DNA of 64,000 nucleotides from Durusdinium trenchii (GCA_963970005.1 CAXAMN010001381.1:32315-96314); one strand, 5' to 3'; positions 42,693 through 53,656 are shown, counted from the stretch's first letter. Notes: a model not told the origin generated them from the sequence alone. Translations and numbers: made by a program.

Positions 42693-43381
42693 CAACTCTG
42701 GCTGAAGCTAATCTCATGCCTTGAGATTCAAGCAGATTCCATCGCTGCATGTGTTCTTTGATTGTTGAACCATTTGCCATGTCCAACAGATCCAGGCCCG
42801 GGAGCTGCTCCATTCGACAAAGTCCTGACTTTACGCAGCTGCGACAGGAGCCGGGTCGGAGTCCACTGGGTGAGGACCACCATGACTTTGAACAGAGGCA
42901 AATGGAGAGCATTCGTCCTGAAAGCACTGAAATCAATGCATGTTTAATGCATCCCAAAGGCTCCCCAAAACCACCCACTGATCGGCATATATGGCAGTCC
43001 CATTAGTCGTGTCTGGGCATTGTTCTCTGTGAATTCCCAATGAGTCCTCCGAGGTGAACTCTTTTCTGGGATCCCGGCGGTCCTGGACGACGTCTGTGTC
43101 GGTCACCGGGCCGTGAAGGGTCGGGGCTGCGGTCGGTCACGACTCTTGGAGCCTCCCAGGCAGTTCCATGGCAGGCGCCCGGAGGTTTCGTGGATGATCC
43201 CGAACTCGGAGGCGCAAAGGCCATGGTTCCCCGTCATAGTGGTTTCAGAGTACATGGAAACAATCCCCAAGTTCGGTGGTTTATATAGACCCCTATAATC
43301 AAAGACATCGAACGGGGTGCCGGCCTTTCTCACCGACCTCGCTTTACCTCGCTTTACCTCGCCGGCCGACCGTCCTTGCAG
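42693..43381. other. Possible exons not resolved; foldback-A relic
   Basis: Minus and plus frames compete at 43,003-43,300 (plus: RSRLLEPPRQFHGRRPEVSW, PNSEAQRPWFPVIVVSEYME), GC-rich and possibly genic. At 42,945-43,020 a degenerate foldback-A relic (CCCCAAAACCACCCACTGAT CGGCATATATGGCA) is present. Confidence 0.3.
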
Positions 43382-43465
43382 GAGCTCCCGAGTAAGGCCG
43401 AGCTCATCGCCCGGAAGCGACGGAAGAGGTCCACTGGAAGTCGCCAGGCGGGGCAGGATGCATGA
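43382..43465 (+). CDS. Candidate terminal exon with basic C-terminus
   Basis: CCGACCGTCCTTGCAG ends at 43,381. The frame reads ELPSKAELIARKRRKRSTGS then RQAGQDA and stops with TGA at 43,463-43,465. The KRRKR cluster could be a nuclear-localisation type signal. The acceptor and stop define a neat 27-codon last exon. A minus frame of 178 codons covers the same DNA but lacks support. Product unknown. Confidence 0.5.
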   Translation, partial: ELPSKAELIARKRRKRSTGSRQAGQDA

Positions 43466-45179
43466 CTCACCATGAGCTATGACATAACAAAAAGGCTTTG
43501 GTCCACAGTCAAGAGTGTATGAATGTGAATGTGTGTGTGTGGGATGTTTATACCAGGTGAAGTGGCTGTACAGCTGGGAGAGCTTCTGGGTGAGCTTCAT
43601 TGGATGAAGCGGCCCATAAGAGGTATAACATAGCTCCAAGAGAGTTTACCAGCTCCACATAGCTCATAGACCGCCCTCAGATGTTTGGTTCTGTGCGTTA
43701 CTAGTGGCTGTTTGTCACTATGTCGAATGACAGACATGTTTTTCATGTGTGTGTGTGCGTTTTATTTAGCTTTTGGTCAATAGAATATGCTTTGCTCTCG
43801 CCCAAAGGCTAAGTAGACCTCCTAAGTAGACGCAAGGGTCTAGTTCCCACCCTCCTGGTCAGTGTTTGGAATTTGAGCATCTCTTTTTGGGATTTGGGGT
43901 ATTTGAAGTATGCCAATCAACCAATTTTGCCAATCCTCTTAGAGGGTTTGGACAGAAGGCTTTTCGCATCCATTAGGTTGAGCTTTGGAGCAGTTTTAGG
44001 ATTGGTGGGACCTGGTGCACGACTGGTGAGATCAACATCGGCAGACACCCTCGGATTGGTCGGCACCTTCATCGGCTTCCGTGGCTTCAGTCCCAAAAGG
44101 TTCTACTTTGTAGGCCTCTGAACCAATCTGATCTCTTAAAGTCTTAGCTTGCCACATTGCAAGCGCAAATCCTGACCATTCCGGACCATTCCCCCAGATT
44201 GTTTACCATTTGGCACGATTGAGACGTTGGAATGCATTTGCACACCCTTGCGCAGCCAAAAGATGAACTGTTGTGCGAGTCAGTTGATTTTCTGAAGAAG
44301 GGAGAGATAAAGCATGATCAATCCATGACCTTCACCAGGTAGAGATGCGGGGCCCTTCCAGAGATCCTTGGACGGCGGATGGCGTAGACTGGCATAGACT
44401 TGAGTTGAAAGAGTCGGCTTCGTCCCAGGTCATGTCAGTCCCAGGACATAGGAATTTCTGGGACATGAGTGCCAAGGAGTATATTGAACATATGCCCAGG
44501 TAATAAAAGTCAGAAAGGAGTATTGACATGAGCAGAAATTCCAAGTCGCTTCACTGTAAATCAACGTGGTAGTCATGACCCACCACTACCAACTAGGGAC
44601 TTACGCACCATGCAGTCAATTTGGATCTCGAGGCATGGTCTTCTCGGGGGATTTTTAACTTCTGAGCTGCATCACTGTATTCCATGATGTTCGAGACATC
44701 CGTGTAGTGTAGTGCTTGTCAAGAAAGTCTGTTTTGGAGATATGTTATGGAATGTTATGGACAGACCCGGGTTCTTAGCGGTTCAATCGTTTGGAAACGG
44801 CTTGGAGGACCTCTACAATGCGCTTGTTTTTCGTACCAGAAAAGAACGTTGTCAAAAGGGAGAATTGTAGAGGATTCTAGCTAGATTCTAGCCAACTCGT
44901 GGCCATTAAGAGTAGATTTCAGAGGAACCGGCATAGCACTGGGAACCATTTTTTCGAACTCGACGAGGCAGTGATGTATGAAGTGATATGTAGTCATTGA
45001 CCAAGGGGACCCGGAAGAAGAGATGGGCGGTGTGTATTTTGATGGGGAGACCCAGTCGATTTTCCTTCTTCCAGGTGGTCTTTGAGAGGTCTCCCTTTTT
45101 TAAGTAGTAGAAACCTATATCATCCCATCATGTTTGCCCTTCAAAAACACAGACATTCCACCATCCGGCCCCCCCCCCA
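43466..45179. other. Non-coding
   Basis: TG-rich runs at 43,528 and 43,745-43,760, and a TAGATTCTAGC duplication at 44,875-44,895. An 82-codon hydrophobic plus frame at 43,873-44,121 (GLVGPGARLVRSTSADTLGL) has no further support. Confidence 0.35.
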
Positions 45180-45469
45180 CACACCAGAGACCCTTCCGTT
45201 CTTCACTCCGACATCGGGTCCTTCGCTCCATCCGTACCACCGAGGAGAGCATCTCTCGCGCGAACTCGCCTCGCCTCTTTGAGCCGGTGCGGACGGTGTC
45301 GGCGTTGTTTTCTTCGGGAGTAGCACGCACCCGATGGGTTGAGCGAGTCGACGCCGCCCGTTCACGGGCCACTTACGGCAGAGCCTTTGGGATTGTCCAG
45401 ATTGAAGATTGTGGAAGTGTTGGACTTAATGAGTCAGAGAAGGCGGCATATTATTGTAGCATCTTGTAG
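45180..45469 (+). CDS. GC-rich candidate C-terminal exon, unrecognised
   Basis: The plus frame is open through RSSLRHRVLRSIRTTEESIS, RANSPRLFEPVRTVSALFSS, GVARTRWVERVDAARSRATY and GRAFGIVQIEDCGSVGLNES to a TAG at 45,467. The part to about 45,410 is GC-rich with a coding-like mix. The left boundary is uncertain, after a C run and CACCAGAG near 45,188. Minus frames overlap. Product unknown. Confidence 0.4.
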
Positions 45470-46595
45470 CCATGTTTGCAGACGCAGGATGAGTGCCTTG
45501 TGATATCTTGTCCATTGTGATATATGATCGATTTGGATTGTTTATTCTGAGATGTTCTTCTTGTTTCTTTCTCGGCAAGTTTGCTGCCGTTGACGCTTGG
45601 GGAGCTTTCGCGTGGAAAAAGAGAGACGACACCTCTCTTGGGGGCAATGTCACCATAACAACCTGGCGAAAACCAGCTGTGTCGTCCATGTGTGCTGTGA
45701 TGATTTGCTGCGATGTATAGTTTTTGCATGTTTTTGCACTCTGCAGACTCTGCAGGCACACCACAAAATTTGCCGCAACATCTTTCAATCAACAGCATGT
45801 TCGAGCATGTTCGCATCAAGAGCCGCTTCCAGCTGAAAAGCTTCTCATGGAAGCGGTTTGCACCTTCGGGAGGTAGAACTGGTCAGATTGTCATGACTAT
45901 TGTCATGATTGTCATGATGGTAGAATCCCCTTTTCAGCTGGAAGCGGAAAGGCCCCTTCTGACGGTCTTTCACGTCTTCTTTTTTCGTGCTCTTTCAAAG
46001 AAACCACTTCGATGGTCGGAGTTTGCGCATCGGATGATGTGGAGGTTTCCGGCATCGCCCGAAGCGGAACGGATTTCATCCACCCCCAATTCGGGCTCCA
46101 ACTACCTACTCCTGGTCTACCTTTGTCTCGGTAGGGTGCTTAGGGTAGGTGCTAGGGGGGTCTAACATGGTCAGTGCCCCCAAGCCAATGGCACCACGGC
46201 CTGGGGTGGCAAGCTGCGCACCACTCGATCCCGTTGGATTTCATCGCCGAGAGGCGAGCTCAGGTGTTTGATGTTTGGATTTCATGGAAAGGCCTCATAG
46301 CCTCACGGAGTCGATATACATGAAGTCGACCTCACTTAGACATCACCACTGGTCTTAGGCAACTGAAAATGCTAGTCTGCACTGGTCTTGAAGAAGATTC
46401 TTCCAACTGCTCAAGCTTCTTTGTGCACGATTGGGGCGATGAGAGTGATGAGAGTCCATTGAAAGAAAGCAACTTCCCTTCAAAAGGGACCTCTAAATAT
46501 CTGTAAATCTTCAAGTTCAATCATTTCCCAACCACCCAATCATCCAGTACCCTCCAGCCTTTACAGTCCTTGTTGGCGCAACGTTTCGGTGACAG
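45470..46595. other. No supported gene
   Basis: A GTCATGATTGTCATGATGG repeat is at 45,890-45,920. Plus frames at 45,713-46,165 lack domains. Nothing else is seen. Confidence 0.4.
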
Positions 46596-46797
46596 CTGCG
46601 GCAGCAACCTTTCGGGCCTCGCCGCGCACGTCCGGGTCTCACCGGGCAGGGGCGTCGCCCGGAGTGCCAGGTCCTTTGCAGCCCGGAGTGCCGGAACTGG
46701 CGCTCGAAGTCGCCCATCCAGCAGCAGTTCGAGCGAGAGGAGGAGCACATCATTGTGGGCCACTGGGCAACTTTGTTGGGGCGAGAAGACCAGAAAG
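46596..46797 (+). CDS. Well-bounded exon, Cys-containing, unrecognised
   Basis: After GGTGACAG a third plus frame is open for 202 bp to a donor CAGAAAG|GTACTT at 46,798: LRQQPFGPRRARPGLTGQGR, RPECQVLCSPECRNWRSKSP, IQQQFEREEEHIIVGHWATL, LGREDQK. The PECQ.LCSPEC cysteines followed by an acidic helix look like real protein, though no family is recognised. All other frames, including a 200-codon minus frame, are Ser/Arg- or Ala-rich, as expected of shadows. Confidence 0.5.
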
Positions 46798-46802
46798 GTA
46801 CT

Positions 46803-46842
46803 TACTAGGGGGAGGCCATCACTAGTAGGTTGGAGGCCTAAA
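46803..46842 (+). repeat. GGTTGGAGGCC minisatellite relic
   Basis: Two units (GGGGGAGGCCATCACTAGTA and GGTTGGAGGCC) sit immediately after the donor of the 46.6-kb exon, so the repeat lies in the intron. Confidence 0.75.
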
Positions 46843-48103
46843 GATCTCTCCATGACAGCACCCATGGCATGAAGATGGGCCACATGGGAGATCAAGGATG
46901 TGAGTCTCAATCCGATACCAACAGTCACATGGGTTTGACTGTTAAAGATATTTTGCTCTCTAGCATTTTGCATGCCATCAGACTCAGAGTATGCATCACG
47001 CAGAAGGTTATATAATCGTTTTCCCTGCTTTTCCAACTGCTTCACCGAGCACCATTGTTTGCTTGAAACTGTGGTAGTAGACCCAGCAGCTAGGCAATCT
47101 ATGATCACGTTTTGGATGGCCACTTCCCAGATAGCTGTTCTTTTACCCCGCAGTTACTGGCTCTTTCACCTCATCAGGCTTGCTTACTAGAAATTAAGGA
47201 ACTAACTGTTTCTTTTGAGCAATCCTCCTAAAAAGAGGCCAACAAATGATCTCCAAGTATTTTCGACTTGGTTGAGTTGATGGGTTCCGACATCCACATC
47301 ATAGAAGCGGGAGGCAATGAGGATGTTGAGAGGCAGTCTTCTTCTCTCCACGCGTGCCTATGGAGAGAGTCATGGATACACGTCAAGCTTCTGAACTCGA
47401 GACGAGAAAATAGAAAACACCAGGTGAACACCGGAAAGAAGAGAATGCTGTAATCATGACGGTAAGGATGAACTGGACACAACTGGACCATCTATATTGA
47501 AGGTCCCCCCAAAACATAGTATTGGAGGTGATTCTTTGATCAAAGGATGTTGTATCAATAGTTTGTCTCTGGCAGATTCGCAAGAAATAAGGAGTTGGCC
47601 CAATTCATCACCAGCTTGGTCGCCCAGGTAGCCAGTGGAGAGACCTTTTGCAGGAGCGACATTCATTTGGGATGGGTCTCCTTCGCTGCCAGTGTTTGAG
47701 GGGCTTTTCTTGGGAAGTTGTTTTTCGAATGTCAGCCCTCACGGTTACCTGAATCATGCATCACTGGACAGGGACATCCTCTAATCCGGCCTGAACTGTG
47801 AAACATGTCCTTTGGGCCACAAATACCACCACAGCAAATCCCATCACACACTAGCACATATAACAACTGTAATCATCACATACAAAGCCTGAAACGCATA
47901 TTTTCCCACACCAAAATCCTGATGTCAATCTAGTTCTACATGTTCATAGTGGCTCTCATGAATTCATTGTCTTCAAGTGCCTATATGCTTCGATTTTGAA
48001 CCGTGCAGTGTGTCTAAGCTTTGTTTGGGACTCAACACGGGTAGCCGAGAGTCATGAAGAGTGCGGCATAGTCTACAGCGTTTGAACAGTTGCAGAGACA
48101 GAG
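46843..48103. other. Possible minus-strand coding remnants
   Basis: The minus frame at 46,872-47,123 reads VIIDCLAAGSTTTVSSKQWC and KQGKRLYNLLRDAYSESDGM. Another minus frame at 47,454-47,666 reads LGDQAGDELGQLLISCESAR and PPILCFGGTFNIDGPVV. They suggest a degenerate minus gene or retroelement, but I recognise no domain. The rest holds nothing clear. Confidence 0.25.
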
Positions 48104-48469
48104 TTGGAGGCCATCTTTGTTCGGTTGAAGGATGTTGACGGTAGTGTGCTTTGCGAATGTCGTGGCTGCGCCTGCATTGGCAGCGTGCGCGCGTGTGAAC
48201 CAGCAAACAAAGACCCTCTTGCATGGGCAGTTCCATCTGGAAAGGATGGTTGTCGCTGGTTTGCTTGGGGCTTACGGGGAAGTTTATTTTCGCTAATTAT
48301 AGATACATTGTTTGGGCTATCCTTTTTGTTCTTTTTTTGTGCGTTGTTTCTTCGCGTGGAACCTCTCGCCTGCCGAGTGGCCAGACGATTCCAAAGCAAA
48401 AAGGATGTTGCAGTCCACCTGACACACACTCTTCATTCAGCCACCCCATGCCTTCTTGTGCATATATGA
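48104..48469 (+). CDS. Hypothetical ORF with a possible membrane segment
   Basis: A plus frame: EAIFVRLKDVDGSVLCECRG, CACIGSVRACEPANKDPLAW, then a hydrophobic stretch FSLIIDTLFGLSFLFFFCAL. The Cys-rich first 45 residues look coding. The hydrophobic part falls in T-rich DNA and may be intronic. Product unknown. Confidence 0.28.
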   Translation: MEAIFVRLKDVDGSVLCECRGCACIGSVRACEPANKDPLAWAVPSGKDGCRWFAWGLRGSLFSLIIDTLFGLSFLFFFCALFLRVEPLACRVARRFQSKKDVAVHLTHTLHSATPCLLVHI

Positions 48470-48523
48470 CATTCTCTTCTCGGCTCGTGTGGACATGAAC
48501 GGCTGAGGATAGTTTGTGTGCGT

Positions 48524-48964
48524 TTACACCTTGCTGCCCTCAGCGTCCACGTGGACTCTGACAGCAAAAGAATGCCAAGGAATGGTGTAGGTCATCTGAC
48601 AGCCAAAGCTGTAGGTCACCAAGCAGCCCCAGCCACATGCTTTTGAGAGAGATATCACATCTGAGATGGAACTGTTACGTCCCAGGCGTGGATTGAGCTT
48701 TTCTTGTTTCCATCCAAAACGGCTTGGCATAAAGTGTTTCCTCATGCAAACAGATCCCAACCAGGTCCCACAAGGCTTGGAATTCTTGCGATGTTTTGGC
48801 GATGTCTTGGAGCAGACAGCCTTTGACGACAATCGGTGAAGTCTTTGACATACCAAAACAAGTGGTGGGATTTCACAGCCGCAGGATTGAACTGCTTCGT
48901 TGCCTAAAGGTACATCGATCCTGCATGTTGGTCGAAATGCTATCCTAAAACAAGCCAACAGCAA
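48524..48964 (-). CDS. Hypothetical minus-strand ORF, 146 codons
   Basis: Open from ATG at 48,964: FRIAFRPTCRIDVPLGNEAV, then Cys/Ser-rich sequence and a hydrophobic-aromatic end (CLVTYSFGCQMTYTIPWH). No domain or splice support. It may be chance. Confidence 0.15.
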   Translation of the reverse strand: MLLACFRIAFRPTCRIDVPLGNEAVQSCGCEIPPLVLVCQRLHRLSSKAVCSKTSPKHRKNSKPCGTWLGSVCMRKHFMPSRFGWKQEKLNPRLGRNSSISDVISLSKACGWGCLVTYSFGCQMTYTIPWHSFAVRVHVDAEGSKV

Positions 48965-49746
48965 TGTTCGAGCAAAACTTGTCCTTGTGTTGGCATTCCT
49001 GATTATGGCTCATATGGTATGGCACAGCTGATGCGAGTGCAATGCTCAAGTCAACTCCCTCGGGCTCTTCAAATTTGAGGGTTCAAGCAGGTATTATGGA
49101 GACACTGACGTTTGTCCATTGGTAATCCTGCATGTGTTTATATAATTTATGTTTACTAGAGTTTCTCTGAAGGTGGAGTATTGCTTTTGGGGTTTTGGTT
49201 GGAGTCAAATCGATGTTCCCCCCTTTGCTCCGCTTCTTCAAGCGATGTCCACAACCGCTAGCTCGGTGCCATCGAGCGACCGCCAGGAGCTTCGCCAGGA
49301 ACGTCGGCACCCATGCCAGCTGTCAGGAACCCAGAGCAGGTATGGTCTTACTGGAAGAATCACTTGAATCATCGAGTTTGGACATTCTTCCAGACACATT
49401 TTTCCCTTGGTGGTTTCAGAGGTTCGATGGCACTGTTAGGGCCCCAAGATGTTTGCCAGGCAGATGGGATCAGATGGGGGTGCATATAAAGCCTCCCTTC
49501 TGAGATTGTGCAATCTCTGAAGCCACTGTAGTATGTAAGATTGGGTAAGAGGTCGGTTTTTCTGTGGATATTCCTTGTACTAAGACACCTGTATATGATT
49601 GTATATGCCCGTCATGCATTGGATTTGGATTAGTCTGTTGACCACCATGATTGGGGCACCTCACTGCACCCGGGAACCAGCTCCAAGTACCAACCACCCG
49701 AGGGGTCATGCCTAATGGTGATCCGTTTGCTTGTGGATGTTTGCTT
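48965..49746. other. No supported gene; GC patch at 49.24-49.35 kb
   Basis: The patch 49,235-49,340 is open in plus (TTASSVPSSDRQELRQERRH) and may be a short exon ending at an AG|GTATGG donor at 49,338. The acceptor is unclear. Confidence 0.35.
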
Positions 49747-49839
49747 CCCAAACACTCCATGAGTGGAATATTTACTTGCATGGACCCCTCAAATCACCCC
49801 AATGTAGGTAGAGATGATTGCCAGACATGGAGTGTTTGG
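49747..49839. repeat. Foldback repeat family A, copy 4
   Basis: CCCAAACACTCCATG (49,747-49,761) is mirrored by CATGGAGTGTTTGG (49,826-49,839), 14 bp perfect. The centre CATGGACCCCTCAAATCACC CCAATGTAGG matches the other copies. The inner arms are degraded. Confidence 0.85.
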
Positions 49840-50144
49840 ACTTGATTTTTGTTTTAAGTCGTTTGAGATCTTTTGAGGTTTGTTCTTACAAGTCCAATCT
49901 CCATGTCCAAAGTGTCCCGAGGAGGGGACCTGTCATGGGACACTTTGTGAGATTTTGTGAGCGCTTTCCTCACTCATGCCACTCGAATGACATGTCCCTG
50001 TGAACATGGAAGCTTCCACAACATTATGTGACATTAAAAAAAAATAAACAATAAGACCCCGGGCTCAAACGCACAAATCAAATGAATGTGATGAGACCAT
50101 ATTGGCACATCATCTACAATCAGTTTCACGTGATTTTCATTTAG
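49840..50144. other. No gene seen
   Basis: Unique sequence ending in the TTTTCATTTAG acceptor of the next exon. Confidence 0.5.
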
Positions 50145-50430
50145 GCAACTGAAAAGAGTCGAAGAGGGGACTCCAGAAGTCTTGCCACCTGAGGAAGTCT
50201 CGCCACCTCGGCCAGCAGAGCGAGGAGATTTGGCCCGTCTGCGTCGCGTCTGCGTCGCGTCTGCGTCGCGTCTGCGTGGCATGGGATCGAGACACCGCGA
50301 CGGCCTCGGACGAGTGGACGAAGCAAGGCTTAGATCACATGGGGTCTCGGATGACCATGGATGTGGCATGAATTTTGCTGGAGAAAAAACAAGAACAACG
50401 AGTGTTTTTGGTTGGTTGCCCAGGACATGA
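50145..50430 (+). CDS. Candidate exon with an internal 11-bp tandem repeat
   Basis: CACGTGATTTTCATTTAG precedes G at 50,145. The frame then reads QLKRVEEGTPEVLPPEEVSP, PRPAERGDLARLRRVCVASA, SRLRGMGSRHRDGLGRVDEA, RLRSHG and continues open to a TGA at 50,428. The coding-like part ends near 50,330. The start is helical and acidic, then basic. An 11-bp repeat of four units (50,236-50,279) lies inside and shifts frame with each unit, yet no stop results. Product unknown. Confidence 0.45.
50236..50279 (+). repeat. 11-bp CGTCTGCGTCG tandem repeat, four units
   Basis: Three perfect units and a fourth with one change (CGTCTGCGTGG), inside the 50.1-kb exon candidate. The unit has no stop in any frame of either reading used here. 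Confidence 0.95.
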
Positions 50431-50937
50431 TGTGTCTGGGAAAGCAAAGAAGACGTCTCAGATCTCCAGGATGATGTCCCCTTTTCTTCGGTGGGCCCAA
50501 AACCGACTGGACTGCCTTCGGGATTGTTTTGGGTGTTTGGGGGCCTGCTGTTTGAAGAACTTACATTGACTCACTCGATGAAAATGCTGGCAAGTTTAGG
50601 GTTGTCGCATCATGTTTCTTTGTCGCATCATGTTTCTTTGTCGCAACATGTCGCAACCATCTCAGTGCGACCAAGTCAGAGACTTGGTAGGCATGTTGGA
50701 GCTGCGATTTTGATGACTCAAGCCAGTTCGTTTCATAAGCGGCTACTCCAACATGATGTTTGTTTTGAACAACTACCATTGCCAAGAAAGGTGTGCTTGA
50801 CCACGGTCCAATATCTTTGCATTGCAGTAACTAACTACTTTGATTTGGTTGACTGCAGGATTGGAGAACTCCTTTGATGTGTTACAGTCTTCAGCTTTGA
50901 TAGTACGTAGGTACGTATTGAGCACAGTGTATCCCTA
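50431..50937. other. Non-coding; 18-bp tandem repeat
   Basis: TCGCATCATGTTTCTTTG repeats 2.5 times at 50,605-50,650. A 128-codon plus frame (50,491-50,877) crosses it (LSHHVSLSHHV) with no domain. Confidence 0.5.
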
Positions 50938-51031
50938 GGGATCCAAGTACCTCCTTAGCAGGTGTTTGGCCCCTCCAGGCCTACAATGGCCTACATAAAG
51001 GTGTCTCCAGTCACCCTCTCAGATGGTATTT
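50938..51031 (+). repeat. Foldback repeat family B, copy 3
   Basis: GGGATCCAAGTACCTCCTTA then CCCTCCAGGCCTACA, AAAGGTGTCTCCAGTCACCC and TCTCAG. Same block order and orientation as the copy at 1,037. The left arm pairs less well because of divergence (CTTAGCAGG for CTCAGAAGG). Confidence 0.6.
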
Positions 51032-51659
51032 GCCATCCGTTGGGTAAGCCAACAGGTCCTGTTTGCGCAGGCCAAGGTCTTGAACAGTGTTCCACCTCAT
51101 TCTTCAAACCTGACACGTGTCATGTGGCCCGCAACATGGCTCCTGGTCCAGTGACCTGAGTCAATCTCACACGGTTAGCCCCGCAAGGTGGCGTTTGGAG
51201 TGGCTCCTGTGTCACGAAAGTGACCTTAAACGGATGTTCACGTCGCGGTCCGATGTTGACATGTCGAGGAGGTGTTGGAGACCGTAGAAGATGGTGCATA
51301 GACCCAGATCCAGGTGCATGGTTTGCGGTGGTGTCAAGGATTTCTTGCGATCACGGTTCATTGAGATCATAAGATATCACAAGTAAGTCCCTAGACTCTA
51401 GACACTGTAAACCCAATCAAGATCAGTTAGGGCCTCTAGCCCGATGTATAGCGGCCAATTCCCTGCACCAAAAACAGAGTGAATCTTGAGACTTAACGGG
51501 AGCGAACCCTGCCAAAATACGTTCATACATTGTGTATCTGTATAATTTTATAAACCCCCAAAAAAGGAAGCTGTTCCGCTCAAAACCATTTCAATGAAAC
51601 AGGTTCTTCTGAGGTAGAAGCTCGCACAAAGGTTTCATGCTGGATGTGCAGATGCGCAG
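51032..51659. other. No gene seen
   Basis: Unique-looking sequence. GATGTGCAGATGCGCAG at its end forms the acceptor of the next exon candidate. Confidence 0.45.
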
Positions 51660-51866
51660 GAGCAGACAGTTGACCGGATGGTCTCGCGGATGAAATCAAG
51701 GCAGGGCCCGGCAGGGCCTCTTGTGGCGGGTGCCGCAGGGATTGGACTCATTGGACAAAGACAAAAAACGTCGACCAGGAGACATGCAATGGCCTTTAAC
51801 CCAGCATCCAATAGCGATGGCCTGCAAGCTGATAGCCATGGTCATGGCCTCCAACCTAGCATCTAA
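51660..51866 (+). CDS. Candidate exon reading into an inverted minisatellite
   Basis: From 51,660 the frame is EQTVDRMVSRMKSRQGPAGP, LVAGAAGIGLIGQRQKTSTR, then the translation of the minisatellite (FNPASNSDGLQADSHGHG) to a stop at 51,864. The first 25-30 codons are the coding-like part. A true donor probably lies before 51,780 but is not obvious (GTGGCGGGTG at 51,722 is possible). Product unknown. Confidence 0.35.
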   Translation, partial: EQTVDRMVSRMKSRQGPAGPLVAGAAGIGLIGQRQKTSTRRHAMAFNPASNSDGLQADSHGHGLQPSI

Positions 51867-51940
51867 TAGCGATGGCGCCTGCAAACGTCGTCATAGCAGG
51901 AACCGAAGGAACCGATTAGCAATGGCCTCCAATGGCCAGG
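51788..51940 (-). repeat. GGTTGGAGGCCATCGCTA minisatellite, inverted cluster
   Basis: TAGCGATGGCCTGCAAGC, GGCCTCCAACCTAGCATC, TAGCGATGG and GCAATGGCCTCCAATGG are reverse complements of the unit at 32.8, 42.6 and 53.9 kb. The family is therefore dispersed in both orientations. Confidence 0.85.
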
Positions 51941-53656
51941 AACCGAAGCGATCGGACGCCTCGCTCTCGGGGGCTTCCTGGCCGTACGCTACGAACGGAG
52001 CGTTCGGAGCGTTCGGAACCGAAGATGGATCCGGAGTGACATGGAGTGACGGACGAAGGATCCGATGTGATGTGACAGGGGCACCCCGAGGAAAAAACCT
52101 TCGGTTCGTTCACTCTATGTGACTCCTGGTTGTTTTACTTTGGTGGGATTTGGTGGGTCATTTGTCCGTTCCGGAAAGGACAAGAGTAGATCTGGAAAAC
52201 GACTGGGGTTTGCTACTAGTTTTGTGATATACGGGGGCTAGAGGCACCTCAGCAAGCGCATTTGGCAAACTTGAAAGAACAGGTTGGTGGAGGCGTCCAA
52301 ACCCTCCACAGCGGGGCAAGCTTTGATCATGCTGCTTTCCGGAATGAGACTCAGATAGACTAAGGCCACTGGTCAACTGCTGGTGCATCTTTTGGGGACT
52401 TCTGGATCAACGGAATCACTGAACTTGAATGCTGATCCAACCTTGGCGGCGGCGGGTAGTTGGAGTCTGACGAGTCTGTGTCTGGGCACCCATTTTCTGT
52501 GGTTTTTCAGATTGAATCTGTTGGGCCTTGGGTGCTGAACAAAGGGGCAAAGAGTTGAACTTTCAGATTCGATCAGATTCGTTCAGACGAAGATGAGCTG
52601 AACTGACGCCAACTCGTAGGTTTCATGTAGCTTCACATGCCAGGAACTGCCTTTGGTCCGCCTTCACACATAGTACACTTCCGTTCAAAAGGTGCCAAAA
52701 AGGTCCCTTGGCTTCGCTCAAGGTCTCAGACTTGTCGAAGGTTCCGCATGTACGAAAGGCATGAGCGCAACTAATCTTGCCAGGGAGCTTCAGGAGAATG
52801 GAAAGCTGGAGGATTGTCCTGATGCTCATGCGTGCCATGGCAATCAACTGAAGAGTGTGGATAGATGATCATCATAATATCATAGCTAACTAACTAACGC
52901 ATTTTGTACATGATACATACAGCTAGCGGCTAGCGCATTTATTATGTATATATATAGTATATAGTCATATAGTATACTTACAGCTGTATATAGTAGATGA
53001 TGGTACCTCCCAGAGTGTGTTGAAGACACATCACGAGGCATTCGCAAGTGCTTCGCAGAGGTATTCCTGTCTTTGGGACCCGTAATCCGTTCGGCGGCGG
53101 CTGGAGTAAACCGAACGGATTCAAACGCATTGATTTATATACATGTTAGCCATATTTAAGCCTGATATCCTGAACAACCGAGCTGTTTTACTAAGGATTT
53201 CACACTACAAAACCCACTCAACTATTTTTAGAATGGTCTTGGACTCCCAGGGGGGAGGGGAACAACGGAGGGAGGCACCTCGGTGAGTTTGGCATGTCTG
53301 ATCAGAAATCCCCGGAACCGCCTGGAAGTACACTGTGCGCCTGGACGCAGGGCACCACGACTCAAGTAACAGGTGGAAGGTCTGCAGTAACTGTAACAGG
53401 CCCGGAAGGTCTGAACTCTGAACAGATGCTTTTTTCTCCTATCCACTGCCCTCCTCTGGGAGCATGATTGTCCATCCGATGCTTTGATGTACGGGTCCAA
53501 TGGTACAACCCTGCGAAGGTCTGTCGGACTGTTCAGACTCCTGGGAAATCCCCCATGCAGCCGATATGACTCGTCGGCTCCGCGTCTGCCGAACGTCATG
53601 TAAACTCTTGATTGATAACCCCCCCCAACTTAAAATTGGAAATCCTCTTCCAGCTT
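51941..53656. other. Weak candidates only
   Basis: A GC-rich patch at 51,950-52,100 contains a GAGCGTTCG duplication and an open plus frame (GAFGAFGTEDGSGVTWSDGR). A 123-codon minus frame at 53,228-53,599 (RRGADESYRLHGGFPRSLNS, AVDRRKKHLFRVQTFRACYS) is the longest frame but has no domain. AT-rich TATATAGTATA lies at 52,940-53,000. Confidence 0.3.

Noticed and set aside
43103..43639. 178-codon minus frame
   Set aside because: Covers the plus-strand terminal exon at 43,382 and a TG-rich run, with no domain and no splice support.
46521..47123. 200-codon minus frame across 46.5-47.1 kb
   Set aside because: Its first part is the antisense shadow of the splice-bounded exon at 46,596. Only the upstream 80 codons might be real and they are noted separately.
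47454..47666. Possible LINE endonuclease signature (FGGTFNIDGP) on the minus strand
   Set aside because: Lacks the expected GDFN/H motifs and surrounding conserved blocks. The resemblance is too short to call.
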